A stretch of DNA of 17,081 nucleotides from Rhodoferax sp. (GCA_020048795.1 JAIFMA010000058.1:1-17081), one strand, 5' to 3'. Numbered from the stretch's first letter, positions 1 through 8,219 are shown. Numbers and translations: made by a program. The notes: a model not told the origin generated them from the sequence alone.

Positions 1-201
1 GCCAATTTCTTGTCGCGTACCACAGCCGTGTTGGCGACAGTGTTTTTTGTTAGTACGTTATTGCTGGCCTATTTCGGCTCTGTGCGTCCGGCAGCGACTT
101 CCAGCAGTGTGCTGGAAAATGCCGCGCTGGTTGCACCGGTGGCTGCGCCAGTCGCGCCGGCCCTGGCGGCATCTGGTGCGGCTCAGATTCCGGCCAAATA
201 A
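1..201 (+). CDS. secG: Protein translocase subunit SecG, C-terminal part (5' end outside window)
   Basis: The frame is open from base 1 (Ala-Asn-Phe-Leu-Ser-Arg-Thr-Thr) to a TAA at 199-201, giving the last 66 residues of a protein that starts upstream. The opening matches the SecG core: a short ANFLSRTT loop, then a hydrophobic segment (TAVLATVFFVSTLLLAYFG) as the second of SecG's two membrane helices. It ends in a low-complexity Ala/Pro/Val-rich tail, as is usual for betaproteobacterial SecG. SecG is an accessory subunit of the SecYEG channel in the inner membrane and helps preprotein translocation. Its place just upstream of a tRNA-Leu and nuoA is the usual Burkholderiales order. The tail is poorly conserved in the family, so identification rests on the first 30 residues and on context. 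Confidence 0.85.
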   Translation, partial: ANFLSRTTAVLATVFFVSTLLLAYFGSVRPAATSSSVLENAALVAPVAAPVAPALAASGAAQIPAK

Positions 202-276
202 TTGCGCATCGGATTCGTCAATCCCACAGGGAATCAGAGAGATTTCAGGGTAAACTCTTAGCTGTCCGGTGCAGTC

Positions 277-303
277 AAAAGGCCATTGCGGCAATCGACT
301 TTT
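277..303 (+). terminator. Possible weak hairpin between secG and tRNA-Leu
   Basis: AAAAG at 277-281 can pair with CTTTT at 299-303, and inside it ATTG can pair with CAAT around a 3-nt loop, with unpaired bases between the two stems. It lies in the 117-nt gap between the secG stop and the tRNA. It could be a weak terminator or processing signal, but the inner stem is only 4 bp and no long U-run follows. No convincing -35/-10 promoter pair was found in this gap, although a promoter for the tRNA and nuo operon would be expected here or upstream. Confidence 0.25.
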
Positions 304-318
304 CGGATCATCAGAGAA

Positions 319-403
319 GCCGTCGTGGTGAAATTGGTAGACACGCTATCTTGAGGTGGTAGTGGCGAAAGCTTTGCGAGTTCGAGTCTCGCCGACGGCA
401 CCA
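319..403 (+). tRNA. tRNA-Leu, anticodon GAG
   Basis: The gene folds as a class II tRNA of 85 nt. The 7-bp acceptor stem GCCGTCG (319-325) pairs with CGACGGC (393-399), followed by discriminator A400 and an encoded CCA at 401-403. The anticodon stem CTATC/GGTAG (346-350 and 358-362, one U-G pair) encloses loop TTGAGGT, giving anticodon GAG at 353-355, which reads CUC and CUU leucine codons. A variable arm lies at 363-375, and the T arm GCGAG-TTCGAGT-CTCGC at 376-392. The D-loop sequence AATTGGTAGA is typical of tRNA-Leu. It is in the same orientation as secG and nuoA, and only 12 nt separate CCA from the nuoA ATG, so it is probably cut out of a longer transcript. Confidence 0.97.
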
Positions 404-415
404 AGTTCTCGCAAG

Positions 416-775
416 ATGAACCTAGATCAATATTTGCCAGTTATTCTGTTTATTCTGATTGGCATTGCAACAGGTGTCATGCCACAGGTCATCGGATATG
501 TGTTGGGGCCGAACAGACCCGACCCCGCGAAAAACTCCCCTTATGAATGTGGTTTCGAAGCATTTGGCGATGCGCGGATGAAATTTGATGTGCGTTATTA
601 CCTGATTGCAATTTTGTTTATTTTGTTTGACCTTGAAACTGCCTTGTTGTTTCCATGGGCCCTGACGCTCAAGGAACTGGGTCTGTACGGTTATCTGGTC
701 GGGTTGGAGATTGTGACCATTTTGACGATTGGCTTTGTGTACATGTGGATCAAAGGCGCTCTGGATTGGGAGTAA
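416..775 (+). CDS. nuoA: NADH-quinone oxidoreductase subunit A
   Basis: This 119-residue membrane subunit of complex I (type I NADH dehydrogenase) sits where the membrane arm meets the peripheral arm, beside NuoH, NuoJ and NuoK. Three hydrophobic segments are visible, near residues 7-29, 61-80 and 88-112. Family landmarks are PYECGFE at 42-48, in the long loop after helix 1, and the KFDVRYYLIAILFILFDLE stretch at 56-74. The ATG at 416 is chosen because it gives the normal family length. A GTG further upstream in frame lies inside the tRNA-Leu and would give a false N-terminus. The ribosome binding site is weak (GCAAG just upstream), which is notable for the first gene of a large operon. Confidence 0.96.
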   Translation: MNLDQYLPVILFILIGIATGVMPQVIGYVLGPNRPDPAKNSPYECGFEAFGDARMKFDVRYYLIAILFILFDLETALLFPWALTLKELGLYGYLVGLEIVTILTIGFVYMWIKGALDWE

Positions 776-779
776 GGCA

Positions 780-1259
780 ATGATTGAAGGTATTCTCAAA
801 GAGGGCTTTGTCACCACGAGCTACGACGCCGTGGTGAACTGGGCCAAGACCGGTTCAGTGTGGCCCATGACCTTTGGTTTGGCTTGTTGTGCGGTTGAAA
901 TGATGCACGCTGCGGCTGCGCGGTATGACATCAGCCGCTTTGGCGCAGAGGTGTTTCGCCCGAGTCCGCGGCAGTCGGATTTGATCATTGTTGCCGGAAC
1001 GCTGACCAATAAAATGGCACCTGCGTTTCGTAAGGTCTACGACCAGATGGCTGAGCCACGGTGGGTCATCAGCATGGGTTCGTGTGCCAACGGTGGTGGT
1101 TATTACCACTACAGCTATTCTGTGGTGCGTGGTTGTGACCGAATTGTTCCTGTGGATGTTTATGTGCCAGGTTGCCCGCCAACCGCTGAGGCATTGATTT
1201 ATGGAATTTTGCAGTTGCAGCGCAAGATTCGTCGTACGCAAACTATCGCGCGGGTCTGA
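780..1259 (+). CDS. nuoB: NADH-quinone oxidoreductase subunit B (cluster N2 subunit)
   Basis: NuoB holds the [4Fe-4S] cluster N2, the last cluster in the electron chain, which passes electrons to quinone at the NuoB/NuoD interface. The 159-residue sequence shows the expected ligands: the adjacent pair C36-C37 in GLACCAVE, C102 in SMGSCANGGG, and C132 in VYVPGCPP. The spacing C102 to C132 is one residue longer than I recall for E. coli, with an extra aromatic residue in GGGYYHYSYSV; I recall this form from betaproteobacteria. The start ATG at 780 lies 4 nt after the nuoA stop and gives the typical MIEG-type N-terminus; a longer in-frame reading would overlap nuoA. Confidence 0.98.
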   Translation: MIEGILKEGFVTTSYDAVVNWAKTGSVWPMTFGLACCAVEMMHAAAARYDISRFGAEVFRPSPRQSDLIIVAGTLTNKMAPAFRKVYDQMAEPRWVISMGSCANGGGYYHYSYSVVRGCDRIVPVDVYVPGCPPTAEALIYGILQLQRKIRRTQTIARV

Positions 1260-1268
1260 GGGACAAGC

Positions 1269-1886
1269 ATGACAACATTCTCGATTCGCGCTGAGGACAT
1301 CCGTGCCGCCGTGGAAACTGCGCTGGGGACGATGATCCAGCGAATTTCAATTGATTTAGGGCAGGTCACGGTTGTTGTTTCCGCAGAAAACTACCATTCA
1401 GCGGCTATCGCGCTGCGGGACAGTCCAGCTTGTCGTTTTGAGCAACTGATGGATTTATGTGGAGTGGACTATTCAGAATACCCAAGCGGGAGTCCGGATG
1501 GTTTGCGTTTTTGTGCAGTGCTTCATTTGCTGTCAGTCAGCCTGAATCAGCGTGTTCGTGTCAAGGTTTTTGCTGCCGATGACGATGCCCCGATATTGTC
1601 AAGCGTGATGGATGTCTGGAGTTCGGCCAACTGGTTTGAGCGTGAGGCTTTTGATTTGTATGGCATCGTTTTTGAAGGTCACGACGATCTGCGGCGTATC
1701 TTGACTGATTATGGTTTTATCGGGCATCCGTTCCGCAAGGATTTTCCATTGGTCGGTCATGTCGAGATGCGTTATGACGCAGAGCAGAAGCGTGTGGTGT
1801 ATCAGCCTGTCACGATTGAGCCCCGCGAAATTACCCCGCGGATCGTCCGTGAGGACAACTATGGGGGCTTGCATAAGGCAGTTTGA
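1269..1886 (+). CDS. nuoC: NADH-quinone oxidoreductase subunit C
   Basis: This is the 205-residue, 30-kDa-type subunit of the peripheral arm. It binds NuoD and NuoB and has no cofactor of its own. The family signature runs from about residue 122 to 160: WFEREAFDLYGIVFEGH, then DLRRILTDYGFIGHP and RKDFP. The start ATG at 1269 follows a GAGGG ribosome binding site overlapping the nuoB stop region. NuoC is a separate protein here, not fused to NuoD as in E. coli and its relatives. The gap to nuoD is 3 nt, which suggests translational coupling. Confidence 0.97.
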   Translation: MTTFSIRAEDIRAAVETALGTMIQRISIDLGQVTVVVSAENYHSAAIALRDSPACRFEQLMDLCGVDYSEYPSGSPDGLRFCAVLHLLSVSLNQRVRVKVFAADDDAPILSSVMDVWSSANWFEREAFDLYGIVFEGHDDLRRILTDYGFIGHPFRKDFPLVGHVEMRYDAEQKRVVYQPVTIEPREITPRIVREDNYGGLHKAV

Positions 1887-1889
1887 GTT

Positions 1890-3143
1890 ATGGCTGAAAT
1901 AAAGAACTACACACTCAATTTCGGGCCGCAGCACCCGGCGGCGCACGGTGTGCTGCGTTTGGTGCTGGAACTTGATGGCGAAGTGATTCAACGGGCAGAC
2001 CCGCACATCGGTTTGTTGCATCGGGCGACAGAAAAGCTGGCAGAGAGCAAGACCTACCTGCAGGCCCTGCCCTACATGGACCGGCTTGACTACATGTCGA
2101 TGATGTGCAACGAGCAAGCCTATTGCCTGGCGCTGGAAAAAATGCTCGATTTGGACGTGCCGTTGCGAGCTCAGTACATCCGGGTGATGTTTGCCGAGAT
2201 CACACGGTTGCTGAACCATCTGTTGTGGGTTGGAGCGCATGCGATCGATTGCGGTGCCATGACTGTGATGTTGTTCGCCTTTCGTGAGCGCGAGGATTTG
2301 TTGGACATTTATGAAGCCGTCAGTGGCGCTCGAATGCATGCTGCGTACTTTCGGCCAGGTGGTGTTTACCGGGATTTGCCCGACACGATGCCACGTCATG
2401 CGCCCAGCAAGATTCGCAGCGCCAAGTCTACCGAGCGGCTGAATCGAAATCGTGGTGGAAGTCTGCTTGACTTCATTGCGGATTTCACCCTGAGATTCCC
2501 GAACTATCTTGGGGAGTACCATACGCTCCTGACGGACAACCGTATCTGGAAACAACGCACCGTGGGTATTGGGGTGGTAACACCCGAACGCGCTTTGAAT
2601 CTTGGGTTTTCGGGTCCGATGTTGCGGGGCTCTGGCTTTGCCTGGGATTTGCGCAAGTCGCAGCCTTATGAGGTGTACAACAGGCTTGACTTCGATATTC
2701 CGGTTGGCAAGACAGGTGATACCTATGACCGGTATCTGGTGCGCATGGAGGAGATGAAGCAGTCCAACCGCATCATCAAGCAATGTGTCGATTGGCTGCG
2801 GGTCAACCCGGGTCCTGTGATCACGGACAACCGCAAGATCGCTCCGCCAGATCGGGAGTCCATGAAATCCAACATGGAAGACCTGATTCACCACTTCAAG
2901 CTGTTCACCGAAGGGTTTTGCGTGCCTGAGGGGGAAACCTACTCAGCCATCGAGCATCCCAAGGGTGAGTTTGGCATCTACATCGTCAGCGATGGTGCCA
3001 ATAAACCTTACCGAATGAAAATTCGTCCTCCGGCTTTTGTGCATTTGGCCGCCCTCGATGAAATGGGCAAGGGGCACATGATTGCGGATGCCGTGTCCAT
3101 CATAGGCACCATGGATATTGTGTTTGGGGAAGTGGACCGATGA
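1890..3143 (+). CDS. nuoD: NADH-quinone oxidoreductase subunit D (quinone-site subunit)
   Basis: NuoD (417 residues, 49-kDa-type) forms the quinone-binding pocket with NuoB and is related to the large subunit of NiFe hydrogenases. The N-terminal motif FGPQHPAAHGVLRL spans residues 11-24. H19 and Y68 (in RLDYMS) are 49 residues apart, matching the spacing of the quinone-headgroup His and Tyr known from the Thermus enzyme. LHRATEKL (43-50) and the C-terminal IIGTMDIVFGEVDR are also typical. It starts 3 nt after nuoC. The stop TGA overlaps the nuoE ATG in an ATGA at 3140-3143, so nuoE translation is probably coupled. Confidence 0.98.
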   Translation: MAEIKNYTLNFGPQHPAAHGVLRLVLELDGEVIQRADPHIGLLHRATEKLAESKTYLQALPYMDRLDYMSMMCNEQAYCLALEKMLDLDVPLRAQYIRVMFAEITRLLNHLLWVGAHAIDCGAMTVMLFAFREREDLLDIYEAVSGARMHAAYFRPGGVYRDLPDTMPRHAPSKIRSAKSTERLNRNRGGSLLDFIADFTLRFPNYLGEYHTLLTDNRIWKQRTVGIGVVTPERALNLGFSGPMLRGSGFAWDLRKSQPYEVYNRLDFDIPVGKTGDTYDRYLVRMEEMKQSNRIIKQCVDWLRVNPGPVITDNRKIAPPDRESMKSNMEDLIHHFKLFTEGFCVPEGETYSAIEHPKGEFGIYIVSDGANKPYRMKIRPPAFVHLAALDEMGKGHMIADAVSIIGTMDIVFGEVDR

Positions 3144-3628
3144 TTTCAGAAGAATCCAAAGCGCGCTTCGCCCGCGAAGTTGCCAAATACCCGGCGGATC
3201 AAAAGCAGTCAGCTGTGATGGCTTGTTTGTCCATTGCGCAACAAGATCAGGGTTATGTCAGTGAGGAGACTGAGCGCGATGTCGCCCAGTATCTGGCCAT
3301 GCCTGTCATGGCTGTGCATGAAGTGACCACCTTTTACAACATGTATAACCAGCGACCGGTTGGCAAGTACAAACTTAGTGTCTGCACCAACCTGCCATGT
3401 CAGTTGCGTGATGGTGTCAACACCTTGCAGTATTTGGAAAAGAAGCTGGGCGTTTGCATGGGCCAAACCACACCGGATGGCATGTTCACGTTACAGCAAA
3501 GTGAGTGCCTGGGGGCCTGTGCGGATTCACCGGTGATGCTGGTGAATGACCGTTCGATGTGTAGTTTTATGACCCCCGAGAAACTCGATCAGTTGGTGGA
3601 CGGATTGCGAGCAGCGGGAGATCAATGA
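3140..3628 (+). CDS. nuoE: NADH-quinone oxidoreductase subunit E ([2Fe-2S] cluster N1a)
   Basis: NuoE is the 24-kDa-type subunit of the NADH-oxidising module. It holds the off-pathway [2Fe-2S] cluster N1a close to the FMN of NuoF. The 162-residue sequence has a helical N-terminal half with HEVTTFYNMYN at 60-70, then a thioredoxin-like half carrying the four ligands C82 and C87 (VCTNLPC) and C123 and C127 (SECLGAC). The length is normal for the family. Both ends are ATGA overlaps, with nuoD upstream and nuoF downstream, so D, E and F look translationally coupled. Confidence 0.97.
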   Translation: MISEESKARFAREVAKYPADQKQSAVMACLSIAQQDQGYVSEETERDVAQYLAMPVMAVHEVTTFYNMYNQRPVGKYKLSVCTNLPCQLRDGVNTLQYLEKKLGVCMGQTTPDGMFTLQQSECLGACADSPVMLVNDRSMCSFMTPEKLDQLVDGLRAAGDQ

Positions 3629-4980
3629 TGAAGGCGCAGCAAATTCTCGACCAGTTTCGCTCTGCAGGGATAGAGACCTGCTTTCACGGTCGGCACATTG
3701 AACCCCAGATTCTGGCTGAGCTCAATGGTTCCAACTGGCGTCTGAAAGACTACCAAAGCCGGGGCGGCTACCAGGCGCTGCGCAAGATTTTGGGAAAGGA
3801 TGGCGGCGCTGGAATGACCCAGGATCAAGTGATTGCCACCGTCAAGGAGTCGGCCTTGCGTGGACGCGGTGGCGCGGGTTTTCCGACAGGTTTGAAATGG
3901 AGTTTCATGCCGCGACAGTTCCCCGGTCATAAGTATTTGGTTTGTAATTCTGATGAGGGTGAGCCGGGTACTTGCAAGGATCGGGAGATTTTGGAATTTA
4001 ATCCGCACATTGTGATTGAAGGCATGGCCATCGCGGCTTACGCCATGGGTACAGCTGTCGGGTACAACTACATTCACGGTGAGATTTTTTCAACCTACGA
4101 GCGGTTTGAAGTAGCGCTCGAAGAGGCGCGCGCAGCTGGCCTTTTGGGTGACAATATTTTAGGAAGTAGTTTCAGTTTTGAGCTCCACGCAGCGCATGGA
4201 TTCGGTGCTTATATCTGCGGCGAAGAAACTGCCTTGTTGGAGTCCTTGGAGGGCAAGAAAGGTCAACCTCGGTTCAAGCCACCATTTCCCGCCAGTTTTG
4301 GACTCTATGGCAAGCCCACGACGATCAACAACACCGAGACGTTTGCGGCAGTGCCCTGGATCATCCGCAACGGAGGTGCCGCCTACCTGGCGTGTGGAAA
4401 GCCCAACAACGGTGGTACCAAGATTTACTCCGTCAGTGGTGATGTCGAGCGCCCTGGCAACTTTGAAGTGCCGATGGGAACACCTTTCGCCACGGTGCTG
4501 GAGCTTGCTGGGGGTGTCCGGATAGGCCGCAAGTTGAAGGCAGTCATTCCTGGCGGATCTTCATCGCCGGTATTGCCTGCGTCGCTGATGATGGACTGCA
4601 CGATGGATTACGATTCAATTGCCAAGGCGGGCTCGATGTTGGGTTCCGGCGCAGTGATCGTGATGGATGACAGCCGTTGTATGGTCAAGAGCCTGCAACG
4701 CCTGAGTTATTTTTACATGCATGAATCCTGCGGTCAGTGCACGCCTTGCCGCGAGGGTACCGGCTGGTTATGGCGTGTGGTGGATCGGATTGAAAACGGG
4801 CAGGGGCGAACCAGTGACATGGACTTGCTCGATAGCGTGGCAGGCGACATACAAGGTCGTACCATTTGTGCACTGGGTGACGCTGCGGCCATGCCGGTCC
4901 GCGCTATGTTGAAGCATTTCAGACCTGAATTTGAATACCACGTTGAGCACAAGACCTGTATGGTCCCAGCCTACGTTTGA
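3625..4980 (+). CDS. nuoF: NADH-quinone oxidoreductase subunit F (NADH/FMN site, cluster N3)
   Basis: NuoF is the 51-kDa-type subunit where NADH is oxidised; it binds FMN and the [4Fe-4S] cluster N3. In the 451-residue product the Gly-rich NADH motif GRGGAGFPTG is at 80-89, the FMN region with GAYICGEETALLES is at about 194-207, and the N3 ligands are C369, C372 and C375 (ESCGQCTPCREG) plus C415 (TICALGD). The gene begins ATGATG: the first ATG (3625) overlaps the nuoE stop, while the second (3628) lies about 7 nt after the GGGAG Shine-Dalgarno sequence and has the better spacing. The true start could be either, one residue apart. Confidence 0.98.
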   Translation: MMKAQQILDQFRSAGIETCFHGRHIEPQILAELNGSNWRLKDYQSRGGYQALRKILGKDGGAGMTQDQVIATVKESALRGRGGAGFPTGLKWSFMPRQFPGHKYLVCNSDEGEPGTCKDREILEFNPHIVIEGMAIAAYAMGTAVGYNYIHGEIFSTYERFEVALEEARAAGLLGDNILGSSFSFELHAAHGFGAYICGEETALLESLEGKKGQPRFKPPFPASFGLYGKPTTINNTETFAAVPWIIRNGGAAYLACGKPNNGGTKIYSVSGDVERPGNFEVPMGTPFATVLELAGGVRIGRKLKAVIPGGSSSPVLPASLMMDCTMDYDSIAKAGSMLGSGAVIVMDDSRCMVKSLQRLSYFYMHESCGQCTPCREGTGWLWRVVDRIENGQGRTSDMDLLDSVAGDIQGRTICALGDAAAMPVRAMLKHFRPEFEYHVEHKTCMVPAYV

Positions 4981-4992
4981 GCGAGTGCCAAG

Positions 4993-7128
4993 ATGATTGA
5001 AATTGAACTCGACGGCAAGAAGGTGGATATTGCTCAGGGCAGCATGATCATGCATGCCGCCGAAAAGGCAGGAACCTATATTCCCCACTTCTGCTACCAC
5101 AAAAAACTCAGTATTGCGGCAAGCTGTCGCATGTGTCTGGTCGATGTTGAAAAGATGCCCAAGCCGATGCCGGCCTGTGCGACACCCGTGACGCAGGGGA
5201 TGGTGGTTCACACGACGACTGTGAAGGCTGTCAAAGCTCAGCAGTCGGTGATGGAGTTCCTGTTGATCAATCATCCTTTGGATTGCCCGATTTGTGACCA
5301 GGGTGGAGAATGCCAGCTTCAGGATTTGGCCGTGGGCTATGGTGGCACGGCCTCACGGTACGAGGAAGAAAAACGGGTTGTTTTTCACAAAAATGTCGGC
5401 CCCCTGATTTCCATGGAGGAGATGAGCCGTTGCATCCACTGCACCCGCTGTGTGCGTTTTGGTCAGGAAATTGCCGGTGTGATGGAACTGGGTATGTCGC
5501 ATCGTGGCGAACATGCGGAAATTGAGACCTTCGTGGGTCAGTCGGTTGATTCAGAGCTGTCGGGCAACATGATCGATATTTGTCCGGTGGGTGCACTTAC
5601 CAGTAAACCGTTTCGCTACAGTGCCCGTACTTGGGAGCTGTCACGGCGCAAGTCGGTCAGTCCACATGATTCCACTGGTGCCAACTTGATTGTCCAAGTC
5701 AAGAATAACAAGGTAATGCGGGTTGTGCCGTTGGAGAATGAAGCCGTTAACGAGTGCTGGATCGCTGACCGGGATCGTTTCTCGTATGAGGCATTGAACA
5801 GCGCTGAGCGACTGACTGGACCCATGCTTAAACAGGGTGGCGAGTGGAAGAGTGTGGACTGGAAAACTGCGCTGGAATATGTGGCGCATGGTCTGCAAAG
5901 TATCAAGTCCGAGCATGGTGCCAAGTCTATCGGTGCGCTTGTCAGCCCACACAGTACTTTAGAGGAGTTGTATCTTGCTGGTGCGGTAGTACGTGGCTTG
6001 GGTAGTCAAAACATAGATTACCGTCTGCGTCACGCGGAGTTTGAGACGGACCAGGAAGGCGTGCGGTATCTTGGAATGTCCATTGCCGATTTGTCGCATT
6101 TGCAAAGTGTGCTGGTGGTAGGTTCCAACCTTCGCAAGGATCATCCGTTGTTCGCTCAGCGCATTCGTCAGGCTGCCCGCAGTGGTTGCGCCGTAACTGC
6201 CTTGAATGCAGACCAAGTGGATTGGGCCATGCCATTGAGGCACCGTTGCTTTGCACCGGCATCAGACTGGGTGCAAGCATTGGCCGATATCGCTGCTGCT
6301 ATCGCGTTGAAGATGAATGTGCCGGCTCCGCGAAATGGACGAGAAACTGCTGTGGCTAGTGCCATTGCAGATTCGCTGCTCAGTGGTGAGCGCAAAGCAG
6401 TCCTGCTTGGCAACGCTGCGGCGCATCACGGACAGGCCAGTCAATTGTTGGCATTAGCCATGTGGATTGGCTCACAGACGGGCGCGTTGGTCGGTTACCT
6501 TACAGAAGCTGCCAATACCGTCGGCGCGCAATGGGTTGGTGCGTTGCCTGGTTCGGGCGGATTAAACGCCGGACAGATGTTGCAAGGAGCATTGAAAGCC
6601 ACAATCTTGCTGAATAACGAGCCGCAGTTTGATTCGGCAGCGGGTCGAACTGCCGTAGCAGCATTGAAACAGTGTGAGATGCTTGTCACCTTGAGTCCAT
6701 TCAAAGCTAATCTGGATATCAGTGATGTTCTGCTGCCGATAGCTCCGTTTACGGAGACTTCCGGAACCTTTGTGAATGCTGAAGGTCGGCTTCAGGGTTT
6801 TCATGCGGTGGTCAAGCCGCTAGGTGAGGCGCGACCGGCTTGGAAGGTGCTGCGAGCATTGGCGAGCACGCTGGGCCTGCCGGGATTTGATTTTAATTCG
6901 TCGCAAGATGTGCTCCAGCATCTTCAAGCAGAACAAGCCGGGCCGCTTGAGTGGGTTCCTGCCAGTCGACTTAGCAATGTCTGTGGCAGGGACATGGAAG
7001 GGCAGTCATCGCGTCTCGAACCCTGTGTGGCAAGTATTTATCAACTTGATAGTATTGTGCGTCGATCTCCCTCGTTGCAAAGAACAGCGGATGCCAAGTC
7101 CGCTGATACTCTGGAGGTTACAGCATGA
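4993..7128 (+). CDS. nuoG: NADH-quinone oxidoreductase subunit G (clusters N1b, N4, N5)
   Basis: NuoG (711 residues, 75-kDa-type) carries electrons from NuoF towards NuoI. N1b ligands are C34, C45, C48 and C62. N5 ligands are H94, C98, C101 and C107 (HPLDCPICDQGGEC). N4 ligands are C147, C150 and C153 (SRCIHCTRC) and C197 (DICPVGAL). The rest is a degenerate molybdopterin-oxidoreductase-like domain. The extra N7 cluster of E. coli and Thermus NuoG is not supported: the region at 221-231 (SVSPHDSTGAN) has no Cys, and only the distal C255 remains. The C-terminus ending in IVRRSPSLQ fits betaproteobacterial relatives. The stop overlaps the nuoH ATG. Confidence 0.97.
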   Translation: MIEIELDGKKVDIAQGSMIMHAAEKAGTYIPHFCYHKKLSIAASCRMCLVDVEKMPKPMPACATPVTQGMVVHTTTVKAVKAQQSVMEFLLINHPLDCPICDQGGECQLQDLAVGYGGTASRYEEEKRVVFHKNVGPLISMEEMSRCIHCTRCVRFGQEIAGVMELGMSHRGEHAEIETFVGQSVDSELSGNMIDICPVGALTSKPFRYSARTWELSRRKSVSPHDSTGANLIVQVKNNKVMRVVPLENEAVNECWIADRDRFSYEALNSAERLTGPMLKQGGEWKSVDWKTALEYVAHGLQSIKSEHGAKSIGALVSPHSTLEELYLAGAVVRGLGSQNIDYRLRHAEFETDQEGVRYLGMSIADLSHLQSVLVVGSNLRKDHPLFAQRIRQAARSGCAVTALNADQVDWAMPLRHRCFAPASDWVQALADIAAAIALKMNVPAPRNGRETAVASAIADSLLSGERKAVLLGNAAAHHGQASQLLALAMWIGSQTGALVGYLTEAANTVGAQWVGALPGSGGLNAGQMLQGALKATILLNNEPQFDSAAGRTAVAALKQCEMLVTLSPFKANLDISDVLLPIAPFTETSGTFVNAEGRLQGFHAVVKPLGEARPAWKVLRALASTLGLPGFDFNSSQDVLQHLQAEQAGPLEWVPASRLSNVCGRDMEGQSSRLEPCVASIYQLDSIVRRSPSLQRTADAKSADTLEVTA

Positions 7129-8207
7129 TCGAGACCATTTTTTCATTTGGACAGGGGCTTTTCGTTGCGCCATGGTGGTCTGGGATTGTCTGGCCCACAA
7201 TTTGGGCACTGGTTAAAGTCGTTTTGGTCTTGATGCTTGTGTTGACGGCCGTCACCTACGCCACTTTGTGGGAGCGTAAATTGCTAGGTTGGGTTCAGAT
7301 TCGACTTGGCCCGAATCGTGTTGGGCCCTGGGGACTGTTGCAGCCGATTGCTGACGCTCTGAAACTCATGACCAAAGAGATCGTCCGTCCGGCTGCGTCT
7401 GACAAGTTTCTTTTTTACCTGGGGCCAGTCTTGACGGTCGCGCCGGCACTTGCTGCCTGGGTGGTGGTGCCGTTTGGACCGGAAGTTGCGGCGGCGAATT
7501 TGAACGCTGGACTTTTGTTTTTGATGGCGATTACCTCGATGGAGATCTATGGAGTCATCGTTTCCGGCTGGTCTTCGAACTCCAAGTACGCTTTTTTAGG
7601 CGCATTGCGTGCCTCGGCACAAATGGTGAGTTATGAAATCGCGATGGGCTTTTGCCTGTTGATTGTGTTGATGGTTTCGGCGAGTTTGAATCTGTCGGAC
7701 ATTGTGGTCGGTCAGGGTAAGGGCCATTTCGCGCAAATGGGTCTGTCCTTTCTCTCGTGGAACTGGTTGCCGTTATTACCGATTTTTGTCGTGTATTTTG
7801 TGTCTGGTTTGGCAGAGACCAATAGAACTCCATTTGACGTGATTGAAGGGGAGTCAGAAATTGTCGCTGGACATATGGTGGAATATTCAGGGATGTCCTG
7901 GGCCATGTTCCAGATGGCTGAATACGCCAGTATCTGGCTCATCTCAATTCTTGCGGCGACGATGTTCTTGGGTGGCTGGCTGTCGCCAATTGACAGTGTA
8001 TTGTTCAATTGGATACCGGGTTGGGTATGGCTTGGCCTCAAAACGTTCTTCATGATGACGCTTTTCATCTGGGTTCGGGTGACATTTCCACGTTTTCGGT
8101 ATGACCAAATTATGCGTTTGGGTTGGAAGATTTTCATACCAGTCACCCTGGTTTGGTTGGTGGTCGTTGGTGCTTGGATGCAAACCCCGTGGAACATTTG
8201 GAAGTAA
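7125..8207 (+). CDS. nuoH: NADH-quinone oxidoreductase subunit H
   Basis: NuoH (360 residues) is the membrane subunit under the quinone chamber that links redox chemistry to proton pumping. About eight hydrophobic helices are visible. Family signatures are WERKLLGWVQIRLGPNRVG from residue 49 and the acidic loop ETNRTPFDVIEGESEIVAGH at 231-250. In that loop VIEGESE replaces the LPEGESE I recall as common, with the acidic residues kept. The start ATG at 7125 overlaps the nuoG stop (ATGA) and follows a strong GGAGG about 10 nt upstream, inside the end of nuoG. Confidence 0.97.
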   Translation: MIETIFSFGQGLFVAPWWSGIVWPTIWALVKVVLVLMLVLTAVTYATLWERKLLGWVQIRLGPNRVGPWGLLQPIADALKLMTKEIVRPAASDKFLFYLGPVLTVAPALAAWVVVPFGPEVAAANLNAGLLFLMAITSMEIYGVIVSGWSSNSKYAFLGALRASAQMVSYEIAMGFCLLIVLMVSASLNLSDIVVGQGKGHFAQMGLSFLSWNWLPLLPIFVVYFVSGLAETNRTPFDVIEGESEIVAGHMVEYSGMSWAMFQMAEYASIWLISILAATMFLGGWLSPIDSVLFNWIPGWVWLGLKTFFMMTLFIWVRVTFPRFRYDQIMRLGWKIFIPVTLVWLVVVGAWMQTPWNIWK

Positions 8208-8219
8208 TTAGAGCCGTCT

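Noticed and set aside
202..318. Promoter for the tRNA-nuo unit (TAAACT at 251-256 or TTGCGG at 286-291)
   Set aside because: Neither has a partner hexamer at a suitable spacing, so no promoter can be called from the sequence.
356..415. N-terminal extension of nuoA starting at a GTG at 356
   Set aside because: The extension lies inside the tRNA-Leu anticodon and T arms; ATG 416 gives the normal NuoA length and N-terminus.
1599..2894. Long open frame of 431 codons on the minus strand
   Set aside because: It is antisense to nuoC and nuoD, which are clearly coding; its composition is that of a complement frame with many His, Gln and Arg and no family motif.
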